7,039 nt of DNA from Clostridiales bacterium UBA4653 (GTDB lineage: Bacteria; Bacillota; Clostridia; Oscillospirales; CAG-272), in the NCBI GenBank assembly GCA_002405565.1, contig DHMB01000039.1, forward strand, positions 1-7,039, read 5' to 3'. Below are positions 5,663-7,039 of this stretch, one piece after another. The translations under genes and the position numbers were made by a program. Below the pieces are notes generated by a model. The model searched no databases. It had not been told where the DNA came from and saw nothing but the letters and a program-made list of their open reading frames with translations. Position 1 is the first letter of the stretch; every line of letters begins with the position of its first letter.

Positions 5663-6936
5663 TTGCTTCCTCTTTCATCATTTCGGATATTGTCAAGTTC
5701 TCTGCGCATGAAGACTATACATTCTTCAATCGAAGCGTCGCCGCGGACGATGTCCGAAGCAAACGCGCTGCACGTCGGCGCACCGCACGACCCGCAGTCG
5801 ATACCCGGCAGGAGCTTGCGTATTCTTTCTCTTTCGCTCATCATTTTTATGGACGTGTTCATGTCCTCTCCGAGCGAAACTGGGTTATACTCGATTTTGT
5901 CTTTAACGGAAAGTTCGTCCGGAATTTCGTCCGTGCCGTCCGGAGCCCTGTTCTGAGAAACGGGCAGGTAACGGCGCAGAGAGCCGAGGCGGGCTTTTGC
6001 GATGAACGGATTTGCAACCGTCATCACCCCGCCGACGCACCCTCCCGGGCACGCGTCAAGCTCGACGAATTCAAGCTTTGGAAATGCTCCGTTGTCCATT
6101 TCCTCAAGCACGCGCATTACGTTTTCAATACCGTCGGCAGCGAGGTATTTATCGTTGAATACCGCCGTTGCCTCTCCGCCTGTGCTTGCCCAGCCCAGAC
6201 CGATCATCCCCGTGCGCGATACGGGAACGGGTGTTGTTTGCTTTTTCATTATACCGATGAGCTCAAAATAAATATCCGATATCGAAACAACGAAATCGAT
6301 ATTTGTTTTGCCGCTTTCGGTTCGGTTTTTTACATAACTTGCCTTTGCGGGGCAGGGAGAGATGAACACCGCGACGATGTCCTCCTCTTTGAGTAAAGGG
6401 TTTTTTGCCATGGCGTTTCTTTTGGCTTCCATCGCCGCTATCTCCATCGGAGGAAGTATCGGCAGAAGGTTGCCTGCGAGATAAGGATAACGAAGAGATA
6501 TCAGCCTTTCTATCACCGGGCAAGCCGACGATATGACAGGCAACGCAATATCCTTCCGTTTCATATATCTGCGCGTGTAATCTGAAACGATTTCCGCTGA
6601 TCGGGCGACCTCATAAATGTCGTCAAAGCCGTAATCCAGAAGTCCGGAAAGCACATAATCTATGTCGTCGAGATTGTCGAACTGACCGAAAAGTGCCGGA
6701 GCGGGAACGGCTATCTTCCATTTATCCTTCGGAATGTCCGAGAGCTTGTCGCACGACGCCTTTTTGGCATTGTAGGGACAGACGCGGATACACTCTCCGC
6801 AGTCAATACAGCGTGACGCATTTATCACGGCGTGACCGCCGCGTATTCTTATCGCCTCGGTCGGGCAGTGCTTTAAGCAATGCGTGCAGCCTCGGCATTT
6901 GTCAACGTTAAGTGACACGGAATGCTTATAAGGCAT
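5659..6936 (-). CDS. Hydrogenase-like Fe-S protein (HydS/group C-D-like, putative redox or H2 sensor)
   Basis: A 425-residue cytoplasmic protein. It begins with two [4Fe-4S] ferredoxin motifs (Cys14/17/20/24 and Cys43/46/49/53). An [FeFe]-hydrogenase large-subunit-like domain spans about 70-325. Its loops are degenerate but keep four candidate cluster ligands: ISSACPVI (135-142, Cys139), SPCPAKASY (193-201, Cys195 and Lys198) and ELDACPGGCVGG (292-303, Cys296 and Cys300). The Cys that carries protons in true hydrogenases is Ala138, the loop 2 Glu is Tyr201, and the GGGxP end of loop 3 is GGVMT. The C-terminus holds a small Fe-S domain (CGSCGAPTC, 381-389, plus Cys406). No PAS domain is seen, unlike classical HydS. 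It may sense H2 or redox state, or be a weakly active or inactive relative. The ATG at 6936 follows AAAGGA (6950-6945) with an 8-nt spacer, and the stop overlaps the next start (ATGA). Confidence 0.85.
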   Translation of the reverse strand: MPYKHSVSLNVDKCRGCTHCLKHCPTEAIRIRGGHAVINASRCIDCGECIRVCPYNAKKASCDKLSDIPKDKWKIAVPAPALFGQFDNLDDIDYVLSGLLDYGFDDIYEVARSAEIVSDYTRRYMKRKDIALPVISSACPVIERLISLRYPYLAGNLLPILPPMEIAAMEAKRNAMAKNPLLKEEDIVAVFISPCPAKASYVKNRTESGKTNIDFVVSISDIYFELIGIMKKQTTPVPVSRTGMIGLGWASTGGEATAVFNDKYLAADGIENVMRVLEEMDNGAFPKLEFVELDACPGGCVGGVMTVANPFIAKARLGSLRRYLPVSQNRAPDGTDEIPDELSVKDKIEYNPVSLGEDMNTSIKMMSERERIRKLLPGIDCGSCGAPTCSAFASDIVRGDASIEECIVFMRRELDNIRNDERGSK

Positions 6937-6967
6937 GGGGACGTTCCTTTCTTTGCGAAAGCAAAAT

Positions 6968-7039
6968 TCAGGTGTTGACCGTCATCGTTATTTTTGTTCC
7001 TTTTCCAAGCTCGGATTCGATCTTCATCGAGTCCGTATT
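6968..7039 (-). CDS. Partial GHKL ATPase / anti-sigma-like protein, C-terminal end only
   Basis: Only the last 23 codons and the TGA stop lie in the window; the gene continues past the right edge. The translation begins at NTDSM and includes KIESELGKGTKITMTVNT. The ELGKGT segment matches the last glycine box of GHKL ATPases, as in RsbW/SpoIIAB-like anti-sigma factors and sensor kinases, followed by the final beta strand. This is also the gene expected at this place in many clostridial hydrogenase clusters. It ends 31 bp before the start of the 425-residue hydrogenase-like protein on the same strand, consistent with co-transcription. With so few residues, a histidine kinase C-terminus cannot be told from an anti-sigma factor. 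Confidence 0.7.
   Translation of the reverse strand, partial: NTDSMKIESELGKGTKITMTVNT

Noticed and set aside
5659..6936. Treating the 425-residue protein as a second catalytic hydrogenase
   Set aside because: The proton-transfer Cys, the loop 2 Glu and the GGGxP segment are missing, so ordinary H2 turnover is unlikely even if a cluster binds.
6952..6965. Small inverted repeat TTTGC-GAAA-GCAAA between the partial ATPase gene and the next gene
   Set aside because: A 5-bp, mostly A-T stem with no T-run is too weak for a terminator. It lies just upstream of a normal Shine-Dalgarno site and is likely chance.

Overview
The window is one strand of a single operon, transcribed right to left (all genes on the minus strand). 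It encodes an [FeFe]-hydrogenase of the NAD-linked, electron-bifurcating type together with a set of accessory and probably sensory or regulatory proteins. Gene content, purine-rich Shine-Dalgarno sites (AAAGGA, GGAGG), moderate GC and the family-level look of the proteins all suggest an anaerobic fermentative Clostridia bacterium, perhaps an Oscillospiraceae/Ruminococcaceae-like gut lineage. The taxonomic placement is inference.

Layout in transcription order: (1) the last 23 codons of a GHKL ATPase-like protein that enters from beyond the right edge; (2) a 425-residue hydrogenase-like protein with two ferredoxin clusters, a degenerate H-cluster domain that keeps four candidate cluster ligands, and a C-terminal Fe-S domain; (3) a 109-residue DRTGG-type protein; (4) a PHP-domain phosphoesterase-like protein; (5) a stand-alone GHKL ATPase domain protein; (6) a 123-residue thioredoxin-fold [2Fe-2S] ferredoxin; (7) HydB, the FMN/NADH subunit; (8) HydA, the catalytic subunit; (9) a rho-independent terminator starting a few bases after the hydA stop. 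Genes 2 to 5 are joined by three successive 4-bp ATGA overlaps, so they are probably translationally coupled. Genes 6, 7 and 8 each have their own ribosome binding site and gaps of 30, 13 and 19 bp.

How they work together: HydA makes or consumes H2 at the H-cluster. HydB exchanges electrons with NAD(H) through FMN. The many Fe-S clusters of HydA and HydB link these sites and ferredoxin, and in fermenters the system normally disposes of electrons from NADH plus reduced ferredoxin as H2. The upstream genes look like a sensing or signalling module (a hydrogenase-like protein without the proton-transfer Cys, two GHKL ATPase proteins, DRTGG and PHP proteins) that travels with such hydrogenases. 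Its function is not established from sequence.

Points worth a second look are the absence of a HydC/NuoE gene inside the cluster, a TSCSPGW (not TSCCPGW) H-cluster loop in HydA with further changes in loops 2 and 3, and the conserved-ligand but proton-transfer-deficient site of the 425-residue protein. There is no gene-free stretch longer than about 65 bases and no mobile element, CRISPR array, tRNA or rRNA. No promoter is visible, so the transcript probably starts to the right of the window.
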